A DNA stretch of 64,000 nucleotides, taken from positions 1-64,000 of the forward strand of contig NZ_LAPV01000147.1 in NCBI RefSeq assembly GCF_000971275.1. Direction: 5' to 3'. This document shows positions 54,654 through 63,997 of this stretch, one piece after another. The notes beneath the pieces are model-generated. The model was given only the letters and a program-made list of their open reading frames with translations. It did no database searches and had not been told where the DNA came from. This DNA comes from Devosia psychrophila. Lineage in GTDB: Bacteria > Pseudomonadota > Alphaproteobacteria > Rhizobiales > Devosiaceae. Positions within the stretch are counted from its first letter, which is position 1, and the number at the start of each line of letters is the position of its first letter. The position numbers and the translations under genes are program-made.

Positions 54654-55445
54654 TCAGCGTTGGTCCGGCAGGAATGCGCTTTCCACTTCGGCGAGGACTT
54701 CCAGCATTCCGGCGATGTTGGCTTCGGCGATGATCCTGCCTTTGTCGGCAGAAGCGAGGGTTGCGTCCCCCACAGCACCCGCGGGATTGATGTCGGAGGC
54801 GATCCACGCATAGACGTGGCCAAAGGCTCCTGTGGGGCGCAGGTACTTGAACTGCTGTTCGTCACGGGCTGCGATCGAGACGAAGTTCTGTGCCAGAGCC
54901 ATGTCCACCAGGTGTGGCTTGAAGTGCAGGATCAGCGAGGTCTCGGCGTCGCCCCCATGGATGCCGTGGCGGCGTTCGAGATCGGTCAGCACATCGGGCG
55001 GAGTGAAGCGCCAGCCGCTCTTGACCGCCAGCATGCCGGCCCGAACGCGCAACTCGCGCGCCACGATGCCCATGATTTCCTCGTTGCCGCCATGGGAATT
55101 GACGAAGACGATCTTGCGGATGCCGGCGCGCGCCACTTCCAGCCCGATCTGCGTCCAGGCATCGATGAGATTGGTCGCGCCGTGGGTGATCGTGCCCTTG
55201 GCCCAAATATGCTCGTTGGACTTGCCGATGGCCTGCACCGGCAGGATACGGATGTCGAGTGCTGCGGGGGCGCGTTCGCCGAGCAGGTCCATCATGGATT
55301 GATTGATGATGGTATCGGTGCCGACCGGAAGATGGGGGCCATGCTGCTCCACAGCGGCGATCGGCATGATGGCAATGGTCTTTCTGGGGTCGATATGATC
55401 GAAATCAGCGGCCGTGAAGTCGGTCCACCAGATCTTGCGGGTCAT
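54654..55445 (-). CDS. Creatininase family hydrolase
   Basis: A 263-residue metal-dependent cyclic-amide hydrolase. The metal-binding motifs are all present: AAVEQHGPHLPVGTD (Glu, His, Asp), NSHGGNEE (His) and HGGDAETSLIL (Glu). Relatives hydrolyse creatinine, cyclic formamides such as riboflavin or deazaflavin intermediates, or related N-heterocycles. AAGGAC precedes the ATG, and it follows the RidA-like gene by 9 bases, divergent from the importer operon. Substrate unknown; the context suggests an N-heterocycle. Confidence 0.85.
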   Translation of the reverse strand: MTRKIWWTDFTAADFDHIDPRKTIAIMPIAAVEQHGPHLPVGTDTIINQSMMDLLGERAPAALDIRILPVQAIGKSNEHIWAKGTITHGATNLIDAWTQIGLEVARAGIRKIVFVNSHGGNEEIMGIVARELRVRAGMLAVKSGWRFTPPDVLTDLERRHGIHGGDAETSLILHFKPHLVDMALAQNFVSIAARDEQQFKYLRPTGAFGHVYAWIASDINPAGAVGDATLASADKGRIIAEANIAGMLEVLAEVESAFLPDQR

Positions 55446-55454
55446 GGATTGTCC

Positions 55455-55844
55455 TTAGGCTGGGCCGGCGGCGATAGCTTCGATCTCGACGACGAATTCG
55501 GGCCGGGCAAAGCCGGAAACCAGCATGAGCGTCGAGGCCGGGTATGGTTCTGCGAACAGCGCGTTGCGTATCGCCATATAGGCGGCGAGATGCTCACGGC
55601 CGGTCACATAGGCATTGATGCGCACGATATTGCCAAGACCCATCCCGGCCTCCGCAAGTATCGCGGCGATATTGTCAAAACAGATCCGGGCCTGTTCGGC
55701 ACAATCGGGGGGAACAATCTTGTCCGCCGCGATACCCAACTGACCCGAGCAAAATACCAGTCGCTGCCCCGCCGGCACCAAGACACCATGGCTGTAATGC
55801 GCGAACGGAGGATGGATATGCGAGGGATTGAGCGGAATGGCCAT
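55455..55844 (-). CDS. RidA family protein (YjgF/YER057c/UK114)
   Basis: A 129-residue trimer-forming RidA-type protein. It has GQRLVFCSGQLG, NIAAILAEAGMGLGNIVRINAYV and ANALFAEPYPASTLMLVSGFARPEFVVEIEAIAA. The catalytic arginine of true RidA enzymes (in the R-x-A stretch near the C-terminus) seems replaced by FARPEF-type sequence, where an Arg is present one turn earlier, so imine deaminase activity is uncertain. The start at 55844 fits the family length. Forms an operon with the creatininase-like gene. Confidence 0.8.
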   Translation of the reverse strand: MAIPLNPSHIHPPFAHYSHGVLVPAGQRLVFCSGQLGIAADKIVPPDCAEQARICFDNIAAILAEAGMGLGNIVRINAYVTGREHLAAYMAIRNALFAEPYPASTLMLVSGFARPEFVVEIEAIAAGPA

Positions 55845-56053
55845 TTGGAAATTCTGTGTGAGGGGGAATGCTAGCGGCAGGCCAGTCCCTTGCCTAGCCC
55901 AAATCGACATCTGCTGCACGCATAGCAGGCATTTTTGTTTGATGCCCATTTGTTGACTTCACAAAAGCCCGTAACCGGGGCAGGATTTGTGCAGACGGCA
56001 CTGTCGCATAAAAAATAGGCCTCGGCGGTGTCTGCCAGGCCACGGGAGCGCAA

Positions 56054-57055
56054 ATGCATAAGAGCACCAAACTGGTTTCGTCCTCGGCCGCCCTATTCGG
56101 TTTGCTGACTGCCGGCGCCATGGCGCAGGACAAAGTGACTTTCGCCACAAACTGGCTCGCCCAGGCCGAGCATGGCGGCTACTATCAGGCGATTGCCGAC
56201 GGCACGTATGCCGAGTACGGCCTCGACGTCACCATCATGCAGGGTGGCCCACAGTCGCCCGGACGGCCCCTGCTGGTCAGCGGTGGCGTGCAGTTTTATA
56301 TGGGCGGCGCGACCGGGGCAATCAACGCGGTCAAGGAAGGTATTCCGACCATCACGCTGGCCGCGATCTTCCAGAAGGATCCGCAGATCCTGATGTCGCA
56401 TCCCGGCAAGTTCGCAACTTTTCCCGAGCTGGCAGGAGCCTCCAAGTACATCCTTAGCGCCGATGGTTTCAGCGGCTATTTCAGCTGGATCAAAACGGAA
56501 TGGCCCGACTTCGTCGATGAAAAATACGAGCCCTATCAGTTCAACCCGGCCTCGTTCCTGGCCAATGACATGGCCATCCAGCAGGGCTACCTGACGTCCG
56601 AGCCGCTCTCGATCGAGCGCGAGGCAGGGTTTGCCCCCGATGTCTGGCTGCTGGCGGACCAGGGGTACCACCCCTATTCGACCACCATCGAAGCGATGAA
56701 GCCATGGGTCGATGCCAATCCTGATGTCGCCAAGCGTTTCGTCGAAGCCTCGATCATCGGCTGGACCAACTATCTTTATGGCGACAACACCGCGGCCAAC
56801 GCGTTGATCAAGACCGACAATCCGGAAATGACCGATGACCAGATCGCCTATGGCATCGAAAAAATGAAGGAATATGGCATCGTCGTTTCGGGTGATGCCG
56901 AGACCAAGGGCATCGGCTGCATGACCGACGCCGGCTGGAACGACTTCTATACCAGCATGGTCGAGGTCGGCGTCTTCGAAGCCGGCATCGACGTGAGCCA
57001 GGCCTATAGCACCGAATATGTGTGCCAGGGCCTTGGCGTGGACCTGATGAAGTAA
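56054..57055 (+). CDS. ABC transporter substrate-binding protein (NMT1/THI5, SsuA-like)
   Basis: A 333-residue periplasmic protein with a signal peptide (cleavage near AMA-Q, residue 24). The mature start VTFATNWLAQAEHGGYYQAIADG is characteristic of the NMT1/THI5-like class, which binds pyrimidine precursors, sulfonates or similar N-compounds. GGGAG precedes the ATG. First gene of a NitT/TauT-type importer operon, divergent from the RidA-creatininase pair; the 200-base gap holds both promoters. Confidence 0.88.
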   Translation: MHKSTKLVSSSAALFGLLTAGAMAQDKVTFATNWLAQAEHGGYYQAIADGTYAEYGLDVTIMQGGPQSPGRPLLVSGGVQFYMGGATGAINAVKEGIPTITLAAIFQKDPQILMSHPGKFATFPELAGASKYILSADGFSGYFSWIKTEWPDFVDEKYEPYQFNPASFLANDMAIQQGYLTSEPLSIEREAGFAPDVWLLADQGYHPYSTTIEAMKPWVDANPDVAKRFVEASIIGWTNYLYGDNTAANALIKTDNPEMTDDQIAYGIEKMKEYGIVVSGDAETKGIGCMTDAGWNDFYTSMVEVGVFEAGIDVSQAYSTEYVCQGLGVDLMK

Positions 57056-57070
57056 TCTCCTGACGCAAAT

Positions 57071-57095
57071 CGGCGCGGGCACATCGCCCGCGCCG
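57071..57095 (+). terminator. Stem-loop after binding-protein gene
   Basis: CGGCGCGGGC and GCCCGCGCCG form a perfect 10-bp stem with a 5-base loop, 15 bases after the binding-protein stop. No strong T-run follows, so it fits message stabilisation or attenuation. Confidence 0.65.
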
Positions 57096-57123
57096 TTCCG
57101 ACCCCAATCCGGGCGACCTTGAT

Positions 57124-57957
57124 TTGACCGACCTGACCCTAACCGAGCCGACCCGTCCCGGCGTAACAGCCGCTGCCCGCCTGGTGGTTTCCATGCGCAA
57201 CGTCAGCAAGCAATTTTCCAATGGCACGCTGGCGCTCAAGGACATGTCGCTGGACGTTCGTCGCGGCGAGTTTTTGAGCCTGCTCGGTCCCTCCGGCTGC
57301 GGCAAGTCTACCGCCCTGCGCATCATCGCAGGACTGGGTGCGGCCAGCGCCGGCAGCATCGATTGGCCATCATCCAAGATCAACGCACGTGGGCTTCCCG
57401 AAGGCGATATCGGCTTCGTTTTTCAGGAGCCGACGCTGATGCCCTGGCAGACAGTGTGGGGCAATGTCTACCTGCCGCTGCGCCTGCAGCGCGTGTCCAA
57501 GTCCGATGCCAATGGCGTCATCATGGAGACCCTGGCCTCGGTGGGGCTGGCCGATTTTACCAAATCCTATCCGCGCGAACTGTCCGGCGGCATGAAGATG
57601 CGCGTCTCGATCGCCCGTGCGCTGGTGACCAAGCCCAGACTGCTGCTGATGGACGAGCCGTTTGCTGCGCTCGATGAAATCACCCGCCAGAGGCTCAACG
57701 ACGACGTGCTGCGCCTGTGGCGCGAAACCGGCATCACGGTGATCTTTGTGACCCACTCGGTGTTCGAAAGCGCCTTTCTCAGCAACCGCATCGTCGTCAT
57801 GCGCGCGCGCCCCGGCCAGGTCTATGCCGACCTGCCACTGGTGACGTCCGCCGCCCGCGACGAGCACTATCGCACCTCCGAGGAGTATCGCGCGACGACC
57901 GACACCGTGTCGCGCGCCCTGCAGGAGGCCATCATGCGCGGAGCCCAGGCAAAATGA
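57124..57957 (+). CDS. ABC transporter ATP-binding protein (NitT/TauT type)
   Basis: A 277-residue ATPase. Walker A is GPSGCGKST, the Q-loop is VFQEPTLMPW, the signature is LSGGMKMRVSIARALVT (the GGM form is usual in this class) and Walker B is LLLMDEPFAALDE, followed by VTHSVFES. It starts with TTG at 57124; an ATG at residue 24 would still keep the first strand, so the start is not settled. It ends in an ATGA overlap with the permease gene. Confidence 0.88.
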   Translation: MTDLTLTEPTRPGVTAAARLVVSMRNVSKQFSNGTLALKDMSLDVRRGEFLSLLGPSGCGKSTALRIIAGLGAASAGSIDWPSSKINARGLPEGDIGFVFQEPTLMPWQTVWGNVYLPLRLQRVSKSDANGVIMETLASVGLADFTKSYPRELSGGMKMRVSIARALVTKPRLLLMDEPFAALDEITRQRLNDDVLRLWRETGITVIFVTHSVFESAFLSNRIVVMRARPGQVYADLPLVTSAARDEHYRTSEEYRATTDTVSRALQEAIMRGAQAK

Positions 57958-58832
57958 GCCAAGTAATTGCCGCCATGAACGCAGAGGCCGTCAACGCAGA
58001 AGCCGGCACCGACAGCGCCGTAGCCATCGTACTCAGCCGCACCAGCTTGATCGAGCGCATCTTCTCGGTGGCCATTCCGGTGTTGATGGTGGTTCTGGCA
58101 ATTGCCGCCTGGCAGGCCCACATCACATTGAACCAGGTACCGCGCTACATCATGCCAGCGCCGCTCGATGTGATCACGGCTCTCGGGACGGACTGGGGAA
58201 CGCTGTATCCGTCGCTGCTGGTGACGCTGCGGATCACCGTCCTTGCGCTGGGGATTGCACTGCTGGGCGGCGTCGGCCTGGCGATCATACTGGTGCAGAG
58301 CCGCTGGATCGAGCTGGCCTTGTTCCCATTTGCGGTGATCCTGCAGGTTACGCCGATGATCGCAATCGCCCCGCTGCTGATCATCTACATGCCCGACACA
58401 CAGTCGGCTCTGCTGACATGTGCATTTGTCGTCGCGTTCTTCCCGATCCTCTCCAACATGGTGGCGGGCCTCAAGAGCGTGGACCACAACCTGCTCAACC
58501 TGTTCGAGCTTTACGGCGCCAGCCGCTGGCAGACCCTGATCCACCTCAAGCTGCCATCGTCGCTGCCCTATTTCGCCACCGGCCTGCGGATTGGCGGCGG
58601 CCTTTCGTTAATTGCCGCCGTAGTCGCCGAATTTGCCGCCGGCTCGGCCGGCAGGGGCTCAGGCCTCGCCTTCCGCCTGCTGGAATCGGGTTATCGGCTC
58701 AACTATCCGCGGCTCTATGCGGCGCTGCTGCTGCTGATGGGGACGGGCGTCGCTATCTTTGCACTGACCTCGCTCATTTCGTGGCTGATGCTGCATCGCT
58801 GGCACGAAAGCGCCATCAAGCGGGAGAACTGA
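57954..58832 (+). CDS. ABC transporter permease (NitT/TauT type)
   Basis: A 292-residue permease with about six helices after a cytoplasmic tail rich in Ala/Glu (30 residues). The coupling region reads NLFELYGASRWQTLIHLKLPSSLPYFATGLRIGGG, typical of SsuC/TauC-type proteins. A longer frame exists, but the ATG at 57954 overlaps the ATPase stop. Forms the membrane channel, probably as a homodimer. Confidence 0.88.
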   Translation: MSQVIAAMNAEAVNAEAGTDSAVAIVLSRTSLIERIFSVAIPVLMVVLAIAAWQAHITLNQVPRYIMPAPLDVITALGTDWGTLYPSLLVTLRITVLALGIALLGGVGLAIILVQSRWIELALFPFAVILQVTPMIAIAPLLIIYMPDTQSALLTCAFVVAFFPILSNMVAGLKSVDHNLLNLFELYGASRWQTLIHLKLPSSLPYFATGLRIGGGLSLIAAVVAEFAAGSAGRGSGLAFRLLESGYRLNYPRLYAALLLLMGTGVAIFALTSLISWLMLHRWHESAIKREN

Positions 58833-58833
58833 T

Positions 58834-60147
58834 GTGGACGTTATTATTCCGGCCGATGGCCACTATGTCATCGCCAATGCTTCGGTCCCGGTATCCGTTA
58901 TGGGTAATGCGTCGTCGGGCGCTCTGGCCCGGGTCGACATTACCATTGCTGACGGCCTTATCGCCGCCATTGGGCCGGCGGGCTCAATCACCGCGCTCAA
59001 TATCATCGATCTCGATGGCGGCATCGTCCTGCCGGCATTCGTCGATCTGCATACCCATCTCGACAAGGGGCATATCTGGCCACGCAAGCAGAACCCCGAC
59101 GGCACCTGGCTTGGTGCCCTGATGGCGGTGCTCGATGATCGAACGGTCAACTGGGCCGCAGCCGATGTCGAGCGGCGCATGGATTTTTCGCTGCGCTGCG
59201 CCTTTGCCCATGGCACCGCTGCCATCCGTACCCATCTCGACATGGCACCGCCCCAGCATGAGATTACCTGGGAGGTGTTCGAGGCCATGCGCGCTCGCTG
59301 GGCGGGCCGCATCGAGTTGCAGGCTGCCGGGCTGATGGGGCCCGACACCATCCTCGATCCCGAGAAGCTCCGTGCCGTCGCAACCCGCACCAAGACTGCT
59401 GGCGGCATTCTGGGCGGCTCGACCGCTGTGCACCCCGAAAACCACACCATCATGCGACGGCTGGTCGAGATCGCTGGCGAGCTCGATCTTGCAATCGACC
59501 TTCACACCGACGAATCCCCCGATCCCACTGCCAATGCGCTTGAATGCCTCGCGGACGCCGTGATCGAGGCTGGCTTTACGGGCAAGGTGACCGCCGGCCA
59601 TTGCTGCTCGCTCGCCGTGCAATCGGACGACGTCGCCAAGCGCGTCATCGACAAAGTCGCGCGCGCAGGCGTCGCCGTCGTGTCGCTACCCATGTGCAAC
59701 ATGTATCTGCAGGATCGCGACAATGGATCGGGCGTGCGCACCCCGCGCTGGCGCGGCGTCACTCTGCTCAACGAGCTCAAAGCCGCCGGCGTTACCGTCG
59801 CCATCGCCTCCGACAATACCCGCGACCCATTCTATGCCTATGGCGATCTTGACGGGTTCGAGGTGCTGCGCGAGGGCGCCCGCATCCTGCAGTTCGATCA
59901 CCCGCAGGCCGACGCCTTTGTCTGGGCACGCGCTGTTGGCGCCGATGCCGCAGCCATCGCCGGGTTTGCCCATAGCGCCATCATCGCCGAGGCGCTGCCT
60001 GCCGACCTGATGCTGTTTGGCGCCCGCAGCTGGACCGAGCTGATGTCGCGTCCACAGGCCGACCGCACCGTATTGCGAGGCGGCCTGGCGATCGACACCA
60101 CCCTTCCCGACTATCGTGAACTAGACGACCTTATGGGGACCCGATGA
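58834..60147 (+). CDS. Amidohydrolase, cytosine-deaminase (CodA)-like
   Basis: A 437-residue metal-dependent hydrolase. The metal motif is VDLHTHLDKGH (HxH), IRTHLDM, a later HTDES, TAGHCCSL (His) and IASDNTRDPF (Asp), matching the CodA/deaminase subgroup, with a C-terminal beta-sandwich piece. It starts with GTG one base after the permease stop, with GGGAG upstream. It should hydrolyse or deaminate a cyclic N-heterocycle such as a pyrimidine, creatinine or hydantoin-like compound brought in by the importer. Confidence 0.85.
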   Translation: MDVIIPADGHYVIANASVPVSVMGNASSGALARVDITIADGLIAAIGPAGSITALNIIDLDGGIVLPAFVDLHTHLDKGHIWPRKQNPDGTWLGALMAVLDDRTVNWAAADVERRMDFSLRCAFAHGTAAIRTHLDMAPPQHEITWEVFEAMRARWAGRIELQAAGLMGPDTILDPEKLRAVATRTKTAGGILGGSTAVHPENHTIMRRLVEIAGELDLAIDLHTDESPDPTANALECLADAVIEAGFTGKVTAGHCCSLAVQSDDVAKRVIDKVARAGVAVVSLPMCNMYLQDRDNGSGVRTPRWRGVTLLNELKAAGVTVAIASDNTRDPFYAYGDLDGFEVLREGARILQFDHPQADAFVWARAVGADAAAIAGFAHSAIIAEALPADLMLFGARSWTELMSRPQADRTVLRGGLAIDTTLPDYRELDDLMGTR

Positions 60148-61544
60148 GCATTTCTGCATTCCGAGCCGAACTTGGCGACATTCCGCAGGAGGACAATCCA
60201 AGACTTGTCCAGCAGCGCAGCCGCGACCATTACTGGTACTCGCCAATTCTCAAGGCCAAGCTCGATCATGTCACCGCCGAAGTGGTCGTGTCGCCGCGCA
60301 GCAATGACGAGGTCAAGACCGTCCTCGCTGCCGCCTTCCGGCACGGGGTTGCCATTACGCCGCGCGGCGCCGGTACCGGCAACTACGGCCAGGCCATGCC
60401 GCTTTCAGGCGGCGCCATGCTCAACCTCATGAACATGGACAAGGTGCTCGATATCAAGCCGGACCGTGTCCGCGCTCAGGCCGGTGCAGTGCTCGAAGAG
60501 ATGGACCATCAGACGCGAGCGGCCGTGCACGGCGAGTTGCGCTTCCATCCCTCGACCTACCGCATGGCCTCGATCGGCGGCTTTATTGCCGGCGGTTCGG
60601 GTGGTGTCGGTTCGGTGCGCTGGGGTGGGCTGCGCAACCTTGGCAGCATTCTCGGGCTGAAGGTCATCACCTGCGAGGCAGAGCCGCGCGAACTCGATCT
60701 TGAAGGCGAGGACATCCTCAAGGTTGCCCATGCCTATGGCACCAATGGCATCATCGTCGAGGCCGAAATGCCGCTTGCACCAGCGCATGACTGGATCGAC
60801 ATGATAGTCGGCTTCGACGACTTCATGGCTGCTGCCCGTTTTGCCGAGGCCGTCGCTCTACAGGATGGCCTTCTCGTCAAGGAAGTTGCGCCTTGCGCCG
60901 CACCGATCCCGGAAGCCTACTTTAACCGCCACAAGCCCTATATAAAGGCAGGCCAGTCGGTCGTGCTGATCATGGTGGCGCCGGTTTCGGCGGCAGCGAT
61001 GACGCTGTTCACCAGTCATAGCCGGGGCGAAATGCTGTATCGCTCCGACAGGGCAAGCGAAGAAGAACTCAAGCGTCTGCCGCCGGTCTATGAGCTGGCC
61101 TGGAACCACACCACGCTGCGCGCGCTCAAGGTCGATCCCTCGATCACCTACCTGCAGACCCGCTACCCCACCATCGACCATGTCGAAAAAATCGTCAGCC
61201 TGCTCGGCGACGAGCTGCCAATGCATATCGAGATGACGCGGCAGGATGGCATTGTCACCTTCGCAGGGCTTCCTCTAGTGCGCTACACCACCGAGGCACG
61301 CCTCGAAGAGATCATCCGCATCCACGAGGACAATGGCTGCAACGTCTTCAATCCGCATCGCTACACGCTCGAAGAAGGCGGCATGAAACGGACCGACCAG
61401 AAGCAGCTCGACTTCAAGCGCGAGGCCGATCCCAGGGGCATCCTCAACCCCGGCAAGATGGTGGCCTGGGAAAACCCTGACTTCGACTTCAAGGCCGGCA
61501 AGGCCTGGCTGTTCGACGGCCTCAATCCGGTACATGCCGCCTGA
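60144..61544 (+). CDS. FAD-linked oxidase (GlcD/PCMH-type)
   Basis: A 466-residue flavoprotein of the vanillyl-alcohol-oxidase class. The FAD-binding segments are ITPRGAGTGNYGQAMPLSGGAML and YRMASIGGFIAGGSGGVGSVRWGG; the C-terminal catalytic part ends in ANPGKM-like LNPGKMVAWENP. Overlaps the amidohydrolase stop (ATGA). It likely oxidises a hydroxy-acid or amine intermediate; the electron acceptor is not evident. Confidence 0.85.
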   Translation: MSISAFRAELGDIPQEDNPRLVQQRSRDHYWYSPILKAKLDHVTAEVVVSPRSNDEVKTVLAAAFRHGVAITPRGAGTGNYGQAMPLSGGAMLNLMNMDKVLDIKPDRVRAQAGAVLEEMDHQTRAAVHGELRFHPSTYRMASIGGFIAGGSGGVGSVRWGGLRNLGSILGLKVITCEAEPRELDLEGEDILKVAHAYGTNGIIVEAEMPLAPAHDWIDMIVGFDDFMAAARFAEAVALQDGLLVKEVAPCAAPIPEAYFNRHKPYIKAGQSVVLIMVAPVSAAAMTLFTSHSRGEMLYRSDRASEEELKRLPPVYELAWNHTTLRALKVDPSITYLQTRYPTIDHVEKIVSLLGDELPMHIEMTRQDGIVTFAGLPLVRYTTEARLEEIIRIHEDNGCNVFNPHRYTLEEGGMKRTDQKQLDFKREADPRGILNPGKMVAWENPDFDFKAGKAWLFDGLNPVHAA

Positions 61545-62140
61545 TGCGCGTCCACGTCATCCACGCCCACCCGGTAGAAACCAGCTTCAATCGCGCCCTG
61601 TTTGATGCTGTCGTGGATGAGTTGACGCGCAAGGGGCACGAGGTTGACGCGCTCAACCTCTATGACGCCGGTTTCGATGCCGTGTTGAGCCGCGAGGAAC
61701 GCCTCAACTACCACGACGTGCCCGGCAACCTGACCCCGCTGGTCAAACCCTATGTGGACCGCCTTGTGGCTGCGGAAGCGCTGGTTTTTGTGCATCCGGT
61801 CTGGAACTACGGCTACCCCGCCATACTCAAGGGATATTTCGACCGCATCTTCCTGCCCGGCGTATCCTTTGTACTCGAAGGCGGAGTCGATCGCGGCCGG
61901 CTGGTGCCCAATTTCAAGAACATCAAAAAGGTTGCTTTCGTCACCACCTATGGCGGCAATCGCTGGCGCACGATGGTGATGGGCGATCCACCGCGCCGGC
62001 TGGCCCGGCGCTGGGCATGGGTCACCTTCGGCACGCGCAATCCGCCGAAATACCTGGCGCTGTACGACCTCAACAACTGTACGCCTGACGGGCTTCTCCA
62101 GTTCCTCGCCAGGGTGCGGCGGGCGATGTCGGACTTTTGA
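61544..62140 (+). CDS. Flavodoxin-like NAD(P)H oxidoreductase
   Basis: A 198-residue protein of the NAD(P)H quinone oxidoreductase/flavodoxin-2 family. It starts RVHVIHAHPVETSFNRALFDA, has FVHPVWNYGYPAILKGYFDRIFLPGVSF (quinone-reductase motif) and VTTYGGNRW. FMN- or FAD-dependent. It shares a base with the oxidase stop, closing the operon. It might recycle the flavin or reduce a quinone intermediate. Confidence 0.85.
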   Translation: MRVHVIHAHPVETSFNRALFDAVVDELTRKGHEVDALNLYDAGFDAVLSREERLNYHDVPGNLTPLVKPYVDRLVAAEALVFVHPVWNYGYPAILKGYFDRIFLPGVSFVLEGGVDRGRLVPNFKNIKKVAFVTTYGGNRWRTMVMGDPPRRLARRWAWVTFGTRNPPKYLALYDLNNCTPDGLLQFLARVRRAMSDF

Positions 62141-62313
62141 GCAGGCAAGTTGCCAACAGACTAAGCCGTGATGGCGCCTAATCCGGTAGATTCCTGCGGG
62201 ATGGGCGAAGCTCACTGGTCGCCAAGGGCTCCATAGCCTCCGATATCCTTTGAATGCGTCATTCATGAAGATGTGAAGAGGCCGAAACGTAGCGCCGCCA
62301 AAATCGAACGGCC

Positions 62314-62894
62314 ATGTCGGCGCATTTTGTGCATCTCAAGCGGTTAGCTGGATCGCTCGTCGGGCGGCAGGCCGGCTGGAACATCATAACCTCTGCGACC
62401 GGCGAGAAAAGCTATGGCGCCGCGCCTCTGCCCGACCAGGACGTGCGGTACGAGCAGGCTGCCGAGTTTGTCGAGATCACCAAGCGGCTTTGGGATAGCT
62501 GGGATGAGCAGACGCTGAAGATCGACCGTGCCAGCGGCGTCTTCGGCGACAGCTCCGATATCCTGCCGACCGATTTCCATGGCAAGTTTTTCGATGTCAG
62601 CGGCCCGCTGAATATCCAGCGCCCACCGCAGGGCTGGCCCGTGCTGTTCCAGGCCGGCGCCTTGACGACGGCTGGACGCTGCGTGAACTGGTCAAGCTCA
62701 CCGGTCGCTCCGGCGGCCACTGGACGCTCACCGGCAGCCCGGAGCAGATCGCCGACCAGATGGCCGAGCGCTTCCTGGCCGACGTCTGCGACGGCTATGT
62801 GGTGATGCCGACATTTCATCCCGAGGGGTCAAGCCTGTTCTTCAGCGACGTCGTGCCAATCCTGCAGCAGCACGGTTTATTCCGGAAGGAGTAA
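62314..62894 (+). pseudogene. NtaA/SnaA/DszA-type FMN monooxygenase remnant
   Basis: The first frame carries an internal part of the family: QAGWNIITSAT, RYEQAAEFVEITKRLWDSWDEQ, DFHGKFFDVSGPLNIQRPPQGWPVLFQAGA. Near 62660 the match moves to another frame, which reads DDGWTLRELVKLTGRSGGHW, GSPEQIADQMAERFLADVCDGYVVMP and a normal C-terminus to the TAA at 62892-62894. About 150-200 residues between these parts are missing, and the N-terminus is gone. It is an inactivated flavin-dependent monooxygenase beside a heterocycle operon. Confidence 0.7.
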
Positions 62895-63022
62895 AAGGGA
62901 ACTACACTGCGGTCGCATCTCGGACTGGACGTACCGGCGCGCAGGGGCAGGTAACGCCAAACATAGCACCACACGCTCAGGCCGCCTACGCGCGCGCGGG
63001 TCGAGCAGCACGCCACATTTGC

Positions 63023-63997
63023 CTAGTTCATCGGCGCGGTAGCATTGGTCCGCACGATGGGCGCCGCACTTGGTCGGCAGCGCACGTCTCGACGGAAATC
63101 GCTGGGTGACATGCCGGCGATCTTGCGGAACGACTTGTTGAAGGCGCTGAGCGAGCCGAAGCCGCTGTCCATCGCCACCTGCAAAACATTGGCGTCGTCC
63201 TGCATCAGCAAGGCCTGGGCATAGCTCAGCCGCATCAGGTTCACATAATCGTTCAGCGTCATGCCAGTCGATTTTTTGAACACGTTCATCGCGTACTTTG
63301 GATGGATATCGGCCGCTTGGGCAATATCGGAGGAGTCGATCTCCTCGCGGAAATTGTCGGCGATGAAATCGCAGATCCGCACCACGATGGGCGAAGAATG
63401 AAGGTCCAGCCCATCTACCGCACTCACCACCGCAGCCGGTCCCGGCAGCAAATCGTAGGGGTTGAAGCGCACGCGTTCGATACGCAGCAGGAGTTCCTCC
63501 ACCGCCATGCTGGCCTTCATCGTGTCGCCTGAGCGAGCGTATTCATTCCAGCGCTCGAAGTTCAGTGGGTCGGAGGCATCGGTGGCCTTGGTGACCAGTG
63601 TGGCGCCCTGCATCAGCCGCGATTGCACATTCTGCGGCAGGCGCAGCCGAAAGAAATGCACCAACGGCAGATGACCGCCGCCATAGATCAGGTCATCGGA
63701 AGCGTCGTCTAGCCAGTGCGGCAGCCCGCCCCAGAAAAGCGCCAAGTCTCCGGCGTCGAAGCGCACGTCGTGGCCACTCATTTTATAGTGGGCCCAGCCG
63801 CGGACGATGTAGTTTACCTCGACCTGCGCGTGCCAGTGCGCGGCTCGCATCACCAGGGGCGATGCGAGGAACATCTGCAGTTCTGTCGGCAGGCGTTCGA
63901 CCCCATTCGCCATGGGCTCGTAGTACGACTTTTCAGCGATCTTACTTTCCGCCAACTCTTCATGCCTTTTGGGATGGACGCCCTGCGCCAGAAGCAT
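63023..63997 (-). CDS. AraC family transcriptional regulator
   Basis: A 324-residue regulator. The N-terminal half is a cupin-like effector domain (HWHAQVEVNYIVRGWAHYKMSGHDVRFDAGDLALFWGGLPHW). The C-terminal half holds two helix-turn-helix motifs: SSDIAQAADIHPKYAMNVFKKSTGMTLNDYV and VLQVAMDSGFGSLSAFNKSFRKIAGMSPSDFRR. The 5' end is 4 bases from the window edge; an ATG at 63913 is a possible start with GAG upstream, so the first 28 residues are uncertain. It may control a catabolic operon beyond the edge or the nearby heterocycle genes. Confidence 0.85.
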   Translation of the reverse strand: MLLAQGVHPKRHEELAESKIAEKSYYEPMANGVERLPTELQMFLASPLVMRAAHWHAQVEVNYIVRGWAHYKMSGHDVRFDAGDLALFWGGLPHWLDDASDDLIYGGGHLPLVHFFRLRLPQNVQSRLMQGATLVTKATDASDPLNFERWNEYARSGDTMKASMAVEELLLRIERVRFNPYDLLPGPAAVVSAVDGLDLHSSPIVVRICDFIADNFREEIDSSDIAQAADIHPKYAMNVFKKSTGMTLNDYVNLMRLSYAQALLMQDDANVLQVAMDSGFGSLSAFNKSFRKIAGMSPSDFRRDVRCRPSAAPIVRTNATAPMN

